64,000 nucleotides of DNA, taken from the NCBI RefSeq assembly GCF_002261345.1, contig NZ_NEVT01000002.1:124001-188000 (forward strand). The letters are read 5' to 3'. Numbering within the stretch: position 1 is the first letter of the stretch; every line of letters begins with the position of its first letter. Origin of the DNA: Bordetella genomosp. 2. Lineage in GTDB: Bacteria > Pseudomonadota > Gammaproteobacteria > Burkholderiales > Burkholderiaceae_B. Under the pieces are notes generated by a model, which worked only from the letters and a program-made list of their open reading frames with translations, was not told the DNA's origin and made no database searches. Both the position numbers and the translations under genes were made by a program. This document shows positions 16,685 to 25,463 of this stretch, in pieces.

Positions 16685-17608
16685 TCAGATCAGGTCCGCG
16701 ACCTGGCTGGCGTAGACCGCCAGGGCGGTGACGCCGTTCCACCAATAGACGCGCGCCACCTGGACGCGCCGCGCGATTTCCAGGGCCTGGCCCATGTCGC
16801 TTTCGATGAAGTGCGTGTGCCGCCCGGCGACGATGGCCAGCGCCTTGTGCTCGGCCGTCTGCGCCGCGCTGTGGCGACCGGCGTCGCGCATTACCAGCGG
16901 GCCGAGGAAGCCGTGGCGATGCAGCCAGTCCTGCGTGCGGGCGCGGTCTTGCTCCGGCCGCCCGGTGATGATGGTCAGCCGGCTCAGGTCGCGGCCCGGC
17001 AGGATCGCGCTGGGCGTCAACCGGTCGCGCCGCGCCAGCGTGTCGGCCAGGTCGACCGCATAGGCATCGGCGGGCAGGTCGGGCAGCAGGATGCCGTCCA
17101 GGTCGATCGCCCATGAGGCATAGGCGTGCGCCGGCAGGTCGGGCAGATTGCCGGTGGCGTCGTAGGCGGTGGTGATGGACTCGCGCTCCCAGGGAAACCA
17201 GGCGCGGAAGCCGGGCGGGATCTCGACCCCGAAATCCGGCCGCACGCGCGACTCGGCATCGTAGGCCAGGGTGAAGACGCTGAAGGCGTGGCCGCGCGCG
17301 GCCAGGAACTCGAGGCTGTCCGACAGCGTGGTGCCGCGCCCGGCGATGTCCTCGACCACCAGCACGCGCGCGCCGTGTGGCGGCGTCTGGGCGGTGAACC
17401 AGGAGACGCGCCGCGCCCGCCGGTCGTACGAGAGCGCATACAGGGGCAGGTCGAGCGCCGCGCTGGCGATCAGGGCCGGCGCCAGGCCGCCCCGCGCAAT
17501 GGCGACCACGCCGGCGAAACCCATCGAGCGCCAGGTGGGCACGTGCCCGGCGACGACCTGCTCGACCCGGGCATAGTCATAGGGGAAAGCGCTGGGCGAT
17601 GTAGCCAT
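16685..17608 (-). CDS. Phosphoribosyltransferase-HAD phosphatase fusion
   Basis: A 307-residue two-domain protein. Residues about 10-145 form a type I phosphoribosyltransferase: A-I-A-R-G-G (36-41) and the PRPP loop V-V-E-D-I-A-G-R-G-T-T-L (84-95). Residues about 160-300 form a HAD domain: D-L-D-G (169-172, motif I), I-T-G-R-P-E-Q (214-220, motif II) and E-S-D (269-271, motif IV acidic pair). PRTases transfer ribose phosphate to bases, and HAD domains hydrolyse phosphates, so a two-step nucleotide-type reaction is plausible. The motif II style resembles polynucleotide-kinase-like phosphatases. The pairing is uncommon, and the substrate is unknown. The last 15 or so codons are echoed in the adjacent tandem repeats. 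Confidence 0.8.
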   Translation of the reverse strand: MATSPSAFPYDYARVEQVVAGHVPTWRSMGFAGVVAIARGGLAPALIASAALDLPLYALSYDRRARRVSWFTAQTPPHGARVLVVEDIAGRGTTLSDSLEFLAARGHAFSVFTLAYDAESRVRPDFGVEIPPGFRAWFPWERESITTAYDATGNLPDLPAHAYASWAIDLDGILLPDLPADAYAVDLADTLARRDRLTPSAILPGRDLSRLTIITGRPEQDRARTQDWLHRHGFLGPLVMRDAGRHSAAQTAEHKALAIVAGRHTHFIESDMGQALEIARRVQVARVYWWNGVTALAVYASQVADLI

Positions 17609-17736
17609 GGAGCACCTGGCGGGTGGCGGATAGCGCAGGAATTCTGCCACACAGGCGCACACGGGAAGCCGTATACCCCTGGCGCGCGCGCAGGCATCCG
17701 GCCCGCGAGCCGGGATGCCCGCCGGGCGCGCACCCG

Positions 17737-18702
17737 CTAGGCCCGCACCTCCTGCCGCTGGAACACCACGTACGTCAGCGCGAACAGCAGGATCACGCCG
17801 GCAACCAGGCCGACCGCCTGCGCCCAGACGATCTGCAGGCTCTGCGCCAGCGCCAGCGGCATGCCCATGACCGCGCCCTCGAGCTGGTCCAGGAAGACCG
17901 GGCCGATGGCCCGGGTCATGGGGCTGAGGACGGCGATGATGGACTCGTTGAACAGCTGCGCGGGCGACAGCCGTTGCAGCGCCTGCTGCCATTCCAGCGT
18001 GGCCAGGCTGGGCTGGCCCAGCAGTTGCGACGCCAGGTCCGGCGGCGCGATGGCATTGGCCAGCGCCGAGGCCAGCAACGGCCACAGCAGCGCCAGGAAC
18101 AGCCACAGGCCCAGCGACACCAGCGCCGAGGTGGCGGCCGAGCGGAACAGCACTGAGAACAGCATCGACAGCGCCAGCCAGACCCCCGCGTATGCCAGGG
18201 CCATCGCCAGGAACAGCAGCGAGCGCGCCACTTCCTGGCCGCTGGGAGGCACTCCCAGGGCCAGCAGCCCGACGCTGATGACGATCAGCCACAGGCACAG
18301 CAGGCTGATCGCCAGTGTCGCCATGCCGGCCAGGAACTTGCCCAGCAGCAGGGCGTCGCGGTAGATCGGCTGGGACAGCAGCCGGCTCATGGTGCGGCGC
18401 GAGTACTCGCCGTTGATGGCATCGAAGCCCAGGCCGATGGCGATCAGCGGGATCAGGAAGCCCAGCAGCGAGGCGAACGACGGCATCGGCGCCTGCGCCG
18501 TGGTGAAGACCCGCAAGAACACGAACGGGTCTTCCGCCGTGGTGTCGCGGATCTGCTGCAGGGCGCCGTACAGCGCCGCCGCGGCGGTCAGCACGATCAG
18601 CCATTCCAGCACCCGCATGCGTGCGCTGGACAGGTGATCGGCGAACTCCTTGAGCGTGACCGCGCCCAGGCCCTGCCAGGGCGAACCTTCACGTTTGCGC
18701 AT
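17737..18702 (-). CDS. ABC-2 type transporter permease
   Basis: A 321-residue integral membrane protein with about six hydrophobic helices, including segments near residues 33-47, 80-95, 130-150, 165-195, 205-225 and a last one near the C-terminus. The N-terminal M-R-K-R-E-G and K-E-F-A-D-H-L are typical of NosY/ABC-2 permeases. The start at 18702 has a strong AAGGAGG site; an in-frame start at 18726 would sit further inside the ATPase gene. It overlaps the ATPase stop by 14 bases, so the pair forms one transporter. The cargo is unknown, although copper or lipid/peptide export is common for relatives. It is the last gene of a three-gene operon. Confidence 0.85.
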   Translation of the reverse strand: MRKREGSPWQGLGAVTLKEFADHLSSARMRVLEWLIVLTAAAALYGALQQIRDTTAEDPFVFLRVFTTAQAPMPSFASLLGFLIPLIAIGLGFDAINGEYSRRTMSRLLSQPIYRDALLLGKFLAGMATLAISLLCLWLIVISVGLLALGVPPSGQEVARSLLFLAMALAYAGVWLALSMLFSVLFRSAATSALVSLGLWLFLALLWPLLASALANAIAPPDLASQLLGQPSLATLEWQQALQRLSPAQLFNESIIAVLSPMTRAIGPVFLDQLEGAVMGMPLALAQSLQIVWAQAVGLVAGVILLFALTYVVFQRQEVRA

Positions 18703-19645
18703 GATCGGCCTCCTTGGTGTCGGCATCCTGGAAGAAGCGGTTGTAGATGGCGTCCAGGCTGGGCAAGTCCACCGACAGGCGGTGCAGGTCGCCGCCGGCC
18801 TGCACCACGGCGCGCGCCGCCTCGGCCCGCACGTCGTCCTCGGCCAGCAGGCGGTAGTGGCCGGGCCCGAGCGTTCGCACCGAGTGCACGCCCCGGACCT
18901 GTCCGAGCTGCGCGGACAAGTCGGGGCCCTGCGCCTGCACGTCCACCGCGAAGCCCGTGCCCAGCACCTGGCGGGCCAGTTCCGGCACGCTGCCCATCAG
19001 CGCGATGCGGCCGCGCCGGAACAGCGCCACGCGGTCGCAGATCCGCTGCATGTGGTCCAGCAGATGAGAGGAAAGCAGCACCGTGACGCCGTCCTCTTTC
19101 AGGCTGCGGATCAGGTCGAGGAATTCCTCGGTGGATTGCGGGTCCAGGCCCGATGTCGGCTCGTCCAGGATGGCCACCCGCGCGTCTTTCATGACGATCT
19201 CGGCCAGGCCGAGCCGTTGCCGCATGCCGCGCGAATACGTCGCCACGCGCCGCTCGCTCACCTCCGACAGGCGCATGCGCGCCAGCGCGCGGTCGATCCG
19301 GCTGGCCCGCTCGCCGGCGTCCAGCCCCAGCAGGCGCGCCGTGTAGGCCAGGTTGTCGCGCGCCGACAGGTAGTCGTAGAAGCCGACGGCGTCCGGCAGG
19401 TAGCCGAGCTGGCGCTTGACGCCGAGGGGATCGCGCTGCGGGTCGCGGCCCATGACGCGCACGGTGCCCGCGCTGGTGTCGGTAAGCCCGAGCAGCATCA
19501 GGATGGTGGTCGTCTTGCCTGCGCCGTTCGGGCCCAGCAGCCCGAAGATCTCGCCGCGCCCGACCTGGAACGAGATGTCGTCGACGGCCAGCGTGCCGCC
19601 ATAGCGCTTGGTCAGGCCTTGCGCTTCTATGAGAGTGTCGTTCAT
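18689..19645 (-). CDS. ABC transporter ATP-binding protein
   Basis: A 318-residue ATPase that drives the ABC-2 permease. [10 protein letters not shown] (Walker A, about 40-49), Y-S-R-G-M-R-Q-R (signature, with S-R-G-M in place of the usual S-G-G-Q) and [11 protein letters not shown] (Walker B and D-loop) are present, and S-S-H-L-L-D carries the switch His. The S-R-G-M variant is normal for the drug/copper (NosF-like) export group. The C-terminal 90 residues are an accessory domain. The ATG overlaps the stop of the upstream NEW3 gene as ATGA, so translation is coupled. Confidence 0.9.
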   Translation of the reverse strand: MNDTLIEAQGLTKRYGGTLAVDDISFQVGRGEIFGLLGPNGAGKTTTILMLLGLTDTSAGTVRVMGRDPQRDPLGVKRQLGYLPDAVGFYDYLSARDNLAYTARLLGLDAGERASRIDRALARMRLSEVSERRVATYSRGMRQRLGLAEIVMKDARVAILDEPTSGLDPQSTEEFLDLIRSLKEDGVTVLLSSHLLDHMQRICDRVALFRRGRIALMGSVPELARQVLGTGFAVDVQAQGPDLSAQLGQVRGVHSVRTLGPGHYRLLAEDDVRAEAARAVVQAGGDLHRLSVDLPSLDAIYNRFFQDADTKEADHAQT

Positions 19646-20805
19646 CGGCGTCCGAACCTCGCGACGGCGCCCACCAGGATCAGCACCGCGATCGCCAGGA
19701 TGATGGCGCCCGCGATACCCCACAGGCTGGACGTGGAAACAGTGATGCGGAAGTCGCCGCTGGCCGACTGGCCGGCGGCCGTGGCGGTGAGGTGCGTCAT
19801 GTAGTCGCCCGCCAGCGAGCGTTCGGAAGGCGTGATGCGGGCCTGCACTTCGGCCTGCTGGCCCGGCGCCAGGTGCTCGATGCGCTTGGGCTCGAATTCG
19901 ACTGTCCAGCCCGATGGGCCGCTGCCCGACAGCGCGACGTTGTCGGCGGCGGCGCCGCCGTCGTTGCGCACTACCACCGGGATCGACGACAGCTTGCCGG
20001 CCTCGGCCTTGCCACTCATCAGGCCGTCCCGGCCGGCCAGGCGCAGGCGCGGCTGGCCGATGATTTCCAGCTGCAGCTGGCTGGCGGCCTCGATGCCGTC
20101 CGCGCTGGCGACGACCTGCACCGGATAGCTGCCGGGCTCGGTGTTGCCGGGCGGGCGGACGGTCAGCTTGATGTCCTTGGATTCGCCGGCCTTGATCGGC
20201 AGCGAGCTGATCTGCTGGCTGCCATAGCCTTCGGTGAAGCTGGTGTCGAAGTACTGCGGGGCCTTGGCGGCGAAGCTGACGGTCAGGTCCTTGCCGCTGT
20301 CGTTCTTGACCGTCAGCGAGTAGTCGAAGGAAGACTGCGCGCCGCCGCGGATGGCCGGCAGTTTCGTATCCAGGCTGAGCTTGGTGGGCAGTTGCTTGGC
20401 CAGCATGATGTGCACCGGCAGGATGATGCGCTGGCCGCCGCCTTCGGCCACCACGTTCAGCGTGCGCGGCTGTGTGCCCGCGTCGGCCGGCACTTTCAGC
20501 TGCAGTTGCAGCGAGGTGCTGTCGTCGGTGGCGGGCATGGCCGCCGCCACCGGCTGCCCGCCGCCCAGCAGCGTGGCGCTCCAGCCCTCGGGCACGCCCT
20601 CGACTTTCAGGTCCAGCCGTTCGGGCGGCAGGCCGTAGTTGCGCAACTGTAATCGCAAGGTGGAGGTGGTGCCCGGCTGCGCGGTGACTGCCGGATAATC
20701 GGTCAGCAGGTACAAGCCCTTGATGTTGCTGCCGTCCTGCGCGAGCAGGGGCGTCGAAAGAAGCATGGCCGCTGCGAAGGCCAGGAAAGAGAGCGCTTTT
20801 CGCAT
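19642..20805 (-). CDS. NEW3-domain exported protein anchored by a C-terminal helix
   Basis: A 387-residue exported protein and the first gene of the ABC operon. A signal peptide covers residues 1-22, cutting after L-L-A. The body consists of several repeated beta-sandwich domains of about 100 residues, recognisable by [15 protein letters not shown] and V-V-V-R-N-D-G-G starts. This NEW3/CARDB-like layout is found in surface and carbohydrate-associated proteins. A single hydrophobic C-terminal helix (about 361-382) ending in R-F-G-R-R anchors it in the inner membrane, facing the periplasm. It probably works with the ABC-2 pair, as a partner in export or in handling the cargo. No enzymatic motif was seen. 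Confidence 0.75.
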   Translation of the reverse strand: MRKALSFLAFAAAMLLSTPLLAQDGSNIKGLYLLTDYPAVTAQPGTTSTLRLQLRNYGLPPERLDLKVEGVPEGWSATLLGGGQPVAAAMPATDDSTSLQLQLKVPADAGTQPRTLNVVAEGGGQRIILPVHIMLAKQLPTKLSLDTKLPAIRGGAQSSFDYSLTVKNDSGKDLTVSFAAKAPQYFDTSFTEGYGSQQISSLPIKAGESKDIKLTVRPPGNTEPGSYPVQVVASADGIEAASQLQLEIIGQPRLRLAGRDGLMSGKAEAGKLSSIPVVVRNDGGAAADNVALSGSGPSGWTVEFEPKRIEHLAPGQQAEVQARITPSERSLAGDYMTHLTATAAGQSASGDFRITVSTSSLWGIAGAIILAIAVLILVGAVARFGRR

Positions 20806-21101
20806 GGTGTTGTCGGTCTCCTCGAAATGCCGGGCGCATGCGGCCGCACGCCGTACGGTGCGGCGCATGCGGGCGGCGACAGAACAGGTGGCAAGGCGGC
20901 TGCGCTGGCGCAAGGCCACGCGCATGCCAGCGCCCTGCTGCGAGATATGAACAAGGCGCGCCGATTTTGTTCCCGCGAGTGAGGGTTTTCCGGTATTTGC
21001 TGAAGCCGGGCTGAACGCCGGCGCTCGCGCAACCTTGCGTGCAGCTGAATGCCGGCGCGTTGCGCCGCAAAAAATAACTGCCGGGAACGCGGCGCGCCGG
21101 T
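20806..21101 (-). promoter_or_regulatory. Leader/promoter region of the NEW3-ABC operon
   Basis: No gene is recognised in these 296 bases. A long hairpin, GCATGCGGCCGCAC paired with GTGCGGCGCATGC (20836-20870, one bulge), lies 31 bases before the start of the NEW3 gene and would form in its 5' leader. No clear -10/-35 pair was found. Confidence 0.3.
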
Positions 21102-21821
21102 CTAGCCGTGCGCCTGGCGGGCCGCCTGCAGGCGGTGCAGGGTGATCTTGCGCACTTCCGCCTTGCTGATCTCGATGTGCGCCTTCAGCATCCGCGCGGC
21201 CTCGTCGGCGCGGCGCGCCAGGACGGCGCGCAGGATGGCGCCGTGCTCCACGTAGGTGGCATCCACGCGATAGCCCTTGGTGAAATCGAGCTGGCGGATG
21301 ATGCGGATCTTCTCGGTCACGTCGCGATGAATCTGCGCCATCTCCGGATTGCCGGCCGCCGCGACCAATGCGCAATGGAAGCCTTCGTCCAGCTCCGCCA
21401 CTTCCCGGCCGTCGCGCAGCCGCTCGGCAGGCGTCACGAGCCAGGCGCGTTTGAGCGCCGACAGGGCCCCGGCGGCGTCCATGTCGTGCAGGGCGCACAG
21501 ACGCGCGACCGCGGCCTGTTCCAGCACGATGCGCACATCGTAGAGCGCTTCGAACCGCTCGAAATCGAACGGGCGCACGCGCCAGCCGCTGCGCTGGCGC
21601 AGCAGCACGAAGCCCTCGCGCTCCAGCCGGTACAAGGCCTGCCGCACCGGCGTGCGGCTCACGCCCAGCCGCGCCACCAGTTCGCTTTCGGTGAAATCGT
21701 CGCCGGGCAGCATGCGGAACTCGAACAGGTCGCGCTTGATCAGCGCGTAGGCCTGCCCGGCCAGCGTGGCGCCCGGGGCGGCGGGCGGCTGGTCGGGCAG
21801 GGTGGCCAGGTTCAGGCGCAT
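21102..21821 (-). CDS. GntR-family (FadR-like FCD) regulator of the urea module
   Basis: A 239-residue regulator with an N-terminal winged helix-turn-helix (about 18-85; [25 protein letters not shown]) and a C-terminal all-helical FCD ligand domain (about 90-225). It is the last gene of the atzF-urea carboxylase unit; its start lies 1 base past the carboxylase stop, so it is certainly co-transcribed. The palindrome CTTGTATACAAG just downstream of the putative atzF transcription start is of the type bound by FCD-GntR proteins, so autorepression by this protein is likely. The effector could be urea, allophanate or a related amide. Confidence 0.85.
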   Translation of the reverse strand: MRLNLATLPDQPPAAPGATLAGQAYALIKRDLFEFRMLPGDDFTESELVARLGVSRTPVRQALYRLEREGFVLLRQRSGWRVRPFDFERFEALYDVRIVLEQAAVARLCALHDMDAAGALSALKRAWLVTPAERLRDGREVAELDEGFHCALVAAAGNPEMAQIHRDVTEKIRIIRQLDFTKGYRVDATYVEHGAILRAVLARRADEAARMLKAHIEISKAEVRKITLHRLQAARQAHG

Positions 21822-21822
21822 G

Positions 21823-24800
21823 TCAGGCGACCGCGCAATCGGTCTCGGCGTCGATGACCAGCAGCATGTCGCCGCTGTTGACGGGCTTGCCCGGGATGCA
21901 GCGTATGGCGGTGACCGTGCCGCCAAACGGCGCCTTGATGGACAGCTCCATCTTCATTGCCTCGACGATGACGAGCGTGTCGCCGGCTTCGACGCGCTGT
22001 CCGACGCCGACCGGGATCTTCCAGACGTTGCCGCACAGGTCGGCGCATACCGCGCGCTCGGTCGCCGACAGCTCAGGCGCCGCTTCCTGCGGCGCCTGCG
22101 GCTCGGCTACGGTCGCCGCTTCGGCCTGCCACAGGGCGACCTCGGCCTCGAAGGCGGCTTGCTGCGTCGCCTTGAACGCGTCGATGTCGGCCGCGTGCTG
22201 GGCCAGGAAGCGGCGGTACGCGGCGAAATCGAAATCTTCCTCTTCGATGCGCAGCGTGGCCCGTCCTTCGCGGAAGTCTTCCCGCAGGACCGACAGCTCG
22301 GCCTCGGACACCGGATAGAAGCGGACCTGGTCGAAGAAGCGCAGCAGCCATGGCTGGCCGTCCCGGAACACCGGGTTCTTCAGGAACTTGTTCCAGATCG
22401 GCAGCGTGCGCCCGACCAGTTGGTAGCCGCCGGGCGAATCCATGCCGTAGATGCACATGTACACGCCGCCGATGCCCACCGTGCCTTCGGCAGTATAGGT
22501 GCGCGCCGGGTTGTACTTCGATGTCAGCAGGCGGTGGCGCGGGTCGATGGGTACGGCGCAAGGCGCGCCCAGGTACACGTCGCCCAGGCCCAGCACCAGG
22601 TAGCTGGCATCGAAGACGATGCGGCGCACGTCCTCGCGCGATGCCAGCCCGTTGATGCGCTGGATGAAATCCACGTTGTTCGGCAGCCAGGGCGCATCGG
22701 CCCGCACGGTTTCCTGGTAGCGCTGCACGGCGCCCAGCGTGGCGCTGTCCTCGAAAGCCATGGGCAGGTACACCACCCGGGTGGGAACTTTCAGGGTGGC
22801 CACGTCGGGCAGGGTTTCCTCGATGCCCAGCAGGCGCGAAACCAGTGCATCCTGGCTGATGGCGCGGCTGTCGTACTGGATCTGCAGCGAGCGCACGCCT
22901 GGCGAGCACTCCAGCACGCCGGCGATCGGCGCCGCCGCCAGTGCCTGCATCAGCAGATGCACCCGCATGCGCAACGCCAGGTCCAGGACGTTCTCGCCGT
23001 ACTCCAGCAGCAGGTAGCTGTCGCCCGCCTGCCGGTATGTCACGAGGGGCCGCGCGGCGGTTGCGGGCAGGCGGGCCACGATGGGCGACAGTCCGCCCGG
23101 CGCCGGGGGCGGCGCCGTGAGCGCGGGCAAGCCGTCGGCGCGCAGCGTTGCGATGGCGGTTTCCTGCCGCGCCTGCAGGGCCAGCGCCTGGTCCGCGGTC
23201 AGCGGTGTGAAGCGGATGCGGTCGCCGGGGCGCACCTGGCCGACCTTCCAGAGTTCCGCCTTGGCGATGGTTACCGGGCAGACGAACCCGCCCAGGCTGG
23301 GACCGTCGCGCGTCAGGATGACCGGACTGTCGCCGGTGAAATTGATGCTGCCGATGGCATATTCGCAGTCGTGGATGTTGGACGGATGCAGGCCGGCCTC
23401 GCCGCCATCCTGCCGCGTCCACGCAGGCTTGGGGCCCAGCAGGCGCACGCCGAGGCGGTTCGAGTTGTAGTGCACTTCCCAGTCGGCGGCGAAGAACTGT
23501 TCAATCGACTCGGCGGTGAAGAAGTCGGGCGCGCCATGCGGGCCGATCAGCACGCCGATCTGCCAGTGGCCGGGATACTCGGGGACCAGGGCCGGATCGG
23601 CCGCGGCGGGCGCCGTCGCGGGCGCCGGAGTCAGGCTGGCGGGCAGGCCGGGCTGCGCCACCGGCAGCATGTCGCCGGCCCGCAGGCAGCGTCCCGCATG
23701 GCCGCCGAACTGGCCCAGGGCGAAAGTCGAGCGGCTGCCCAGGTAGCAGGGCACGTCCAGGCCGTTGCGCACCGCCAGATAGCTGCGGCAGCCCGTGACC
23801 GCGCGCCCCATGGCCAGCACCTGGCCGCGGCGCACCGCGACCGGCTCCCACATGGGCATCGGCTGGCCATCCAGCAGGGCTTCCATGCGCGCACCCGTCA
23901 GGGCCACCACCGCGTCGTGATGGAACTTCAGGCTCGGTCCCACCAATGTGCATTCCAGGCCCGCGGCTTCGGGCGCGTTGCCGACAATGCGGTTGGCCAG
24001 CCGGAATGCGTAGTCATCCATGGGGCCGGACGGCGGCACGCCGATGCGCCAATAGCCGACGCGTCCGGGGTAGTCCTGGACGCTGGTGTAGGTACCCGCC
24101 TCCAGCACTTCGAGCGCCGCGGGGCGGAAATCGAAGCGCTCCAGGAAGCGCGTAGACAGCTCGCCGGCCTGGAAGCGCGGCTCGGCCGCGACCTGACGCA
24201 GGAACTCCAGGTTGGTGGCGATGCCATGCAGCTGCGTGCGGGCCAGCGCATCGCGCAGCTTGCGCATGGCGTCGCCGCGGTCGTTCCCATGCACGATCAG
24301 TTTGGCCAGCATGGGATCGTAGTAGGGCGGCACGTCGGTGCCGGTCTCGACCCAGCCATCCACGCGCGCGTCGTCGGGGAACTGCACGCCGGTCAGCACG
24401 CCGGGCGAGGGCTGGAAGCCGCGCGCCGGGTCTTCCGCGTAGAGGCGCACTTCGATGGCGGCGCCCCGCGGCGGACGTTGCAACGCTGCCCAGTCCAGCG
24501 CATCGCCCGCCGCCACGCGCAGCATGCACTCGATCAGGTCGAGGCCGGTGACGGCCTCGGTGACGGGATGCTCGACCTGCAGGCGCGTGTTGACTTCCAG
24601 GAAGTAGAAGGCGTCGCGCGTCTGGTCGTAGATGAACTCCACCGTGCCCGCCGAGCGATACTGCACGGATTCGCCCAGCATGACCGCGGCGCGCAGCAAG
24701 GCCTCCCGGGTGGCCTCGGGCAGGCCCGGCGCCGGCGTTTCCTCGATGATCTTCTGGTTGCGGCGCTGGATGGAGCAATCGCGTTCTCCCAGCGCGATCA

Positions 24801-25458
24801 CCCGGCCCTGGCCGTCGCCGAAGATCTGCACTTCCACGTGGCGCGCCTGGTCGACATAGCGTTCCAGGAACGCGCCGCTGTCGCGGAAGAAAGTCTGGCC
24901 CTGGTGCCGCACGGCCGCGTAGGCGGCGACCAGTTGCGCGGGGTCGTTGCAGCGCGACAGGCCGATGCCGCCGCCGCCCGCGGTGCTCTTGAGCATGACG
25001 GGATAGCCAATGCGTTCAGCCTGCGCCAGGGCGTCGTCGGCATCGGCCAGCAGGCCGCTGCCGGGCGCCATGGGCACGCCAGCCGCGGTTGCCAGCTCGC
25101 GTGCCCGGTGCTTCAGGCCGAACTCACGCAATTGCCGCGGCGTGGGCCCGACGAACGCGATGCCGGCCGCTTCGCACGCCTCGGCGAACTCGGCGCTTTC
25201 GGATAGAAAGCCATAGCCCGGGAAGACGGCCTGCGCGCCGGTGGACCGGGCGGCTTCCAGGATGCGGTCGATGCGCAGGTAGCTGTCCGCGGCTTTGTCG
25301 CCGCCCAGCGCGAACGCGGCGTCGGCCTGGCGCACGTGCGCCGCGTTGCGGTCGGCGTCGGAATGCACGGCCACGCTCCTGATGCCCAGGCGCTTGAGCG
25401 TGCGAATGGCGCGCACGGCGATTTCGCCGCGGTTGGCGATGAGTACGGTATGGAACAT
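21823..25458 (-). CDS. Urea carboxylase (biotin-dependent, urea amidolyase system)
   Basis: A 1211-residue enzyme that carboxylates urea to allophanate using ATP, bicarbonate and biotin. The N-terminal biotin carboxylase domain starts I-A-N-R-G-E-I-A-V-R-A-I and includes G-G-G-G-I-G (ATP loop) and E-V-N-T-R-L-Q-V-E-H. The middle holds the two KipI/KipA-like carboxyltransferase halves, and the C-terminal biotin carrier domain has E-A-M-K-M with biotinylated Lys1169. Length and order match bacterial urea carboxylase. The start lies 5 bases after the allophanate hydrolase stop. With that enzyme it degrades urea to ammonia and CO2 without nickel urease. It is likely under the sigma54 promoter at 27349-27364. 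Confidence 0.95.
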   Translation of the reverse strand: MFHTVLIANRGEIAVRAIRTLKRLGIRSVAVHSDADRNAAHVRQADAAFALGGDKAADSYLRIDRILEAARSTGAQAVFPGYGFLSESAEFAEACEAAGIAFVGPTPRQLREFGLKHRARELATAAGVPMAPGSGLLADADDALAQAERIGYPVMLKSTAGGGGIGLSRCNDPAQLVAAYAAVRHQGQTFFRDSGAFLERYVDQARHVEVQIFGDGQGRVIALGERDCSIQRRNQKIIEETPAPGLPEATREALLRAAVMLGESVQYRSAGTVEFIYDQTRDAFYFLEVNTRLQVEHPVTEAVTGLDLIECMLRVAAGDALDWAALQRPPRGAAIEVRLYAEDPARGFQPSPGVLTGVQFPDDARVDGWVETGTDVPPYYDPMLAKLIVHGNDRGDAMRKLRDALARTQLHGIATNLEFLRQVAAEPRFQAGELSTRFLERFDFRPAALEVLEAGTYTSVQDYPGRVGYWRIGVPPSGPMDDYAFRLANRIVGNAPEAAGLECTLVGPSLKFHHDAVVALTGARMEALLDGQPMPMWEPVAVRRGQVLAMGRAVTGCRSYLAVRNGLDVPCYLGSRSTFALGQFGGHAGRCLRAGDMLPVAQPGLPASLTPAPATAPAAADPALVPEYPGHWQIGVLIGPHGAPDFFTAESIEQFFAADWEVHYNSNRLGVRLLGPKPAWTRQDGGEAGLHPSNIHDCEYAIGSINFTGDSPVILTRDGPSLGGFVCPVTIAKAELWKVGQVRPGDRIRFTPLTADQALALQARQETAIATLRADGLPALTAPPPAPGGLSPIVARLPATAARPLVTYRQAGDSYLLLEYGENVLDLALRMRVHLLMQALAAAPIAGVLECSPGVRSLQIQYDSRAISQDALVSRLLGIEETLPDVATLKVPTRVVYLPMAFEDSATLGAVQRYQETVRADAPWLPNNVDFIQRINGLASREDVRRIVFDASYLVLGLGDVYLGAPCAVPIDPRHRLLTSKYNPARTYTAEGTVGIGGVYMCIYGMDSPGGYQLVGRTLPIWNKFLKNPVFRDGQPWLLRFFDQVRFYPVSEAELSVLREDFREGRATLRIEEEDFDFAAYRRFLAQHAADIDAFKATQQAAFEAEVALWQAEAATVAEPQAPQEAAPELSATERAVCADLCGNVWKIPVGVGQRVEAGDTLVIVEAMKMELSIKAPFGGTVTAIRCIPGKPVNSGDMLLVIDAETDCAVA

Positions 25459-25463
25459 TATGG

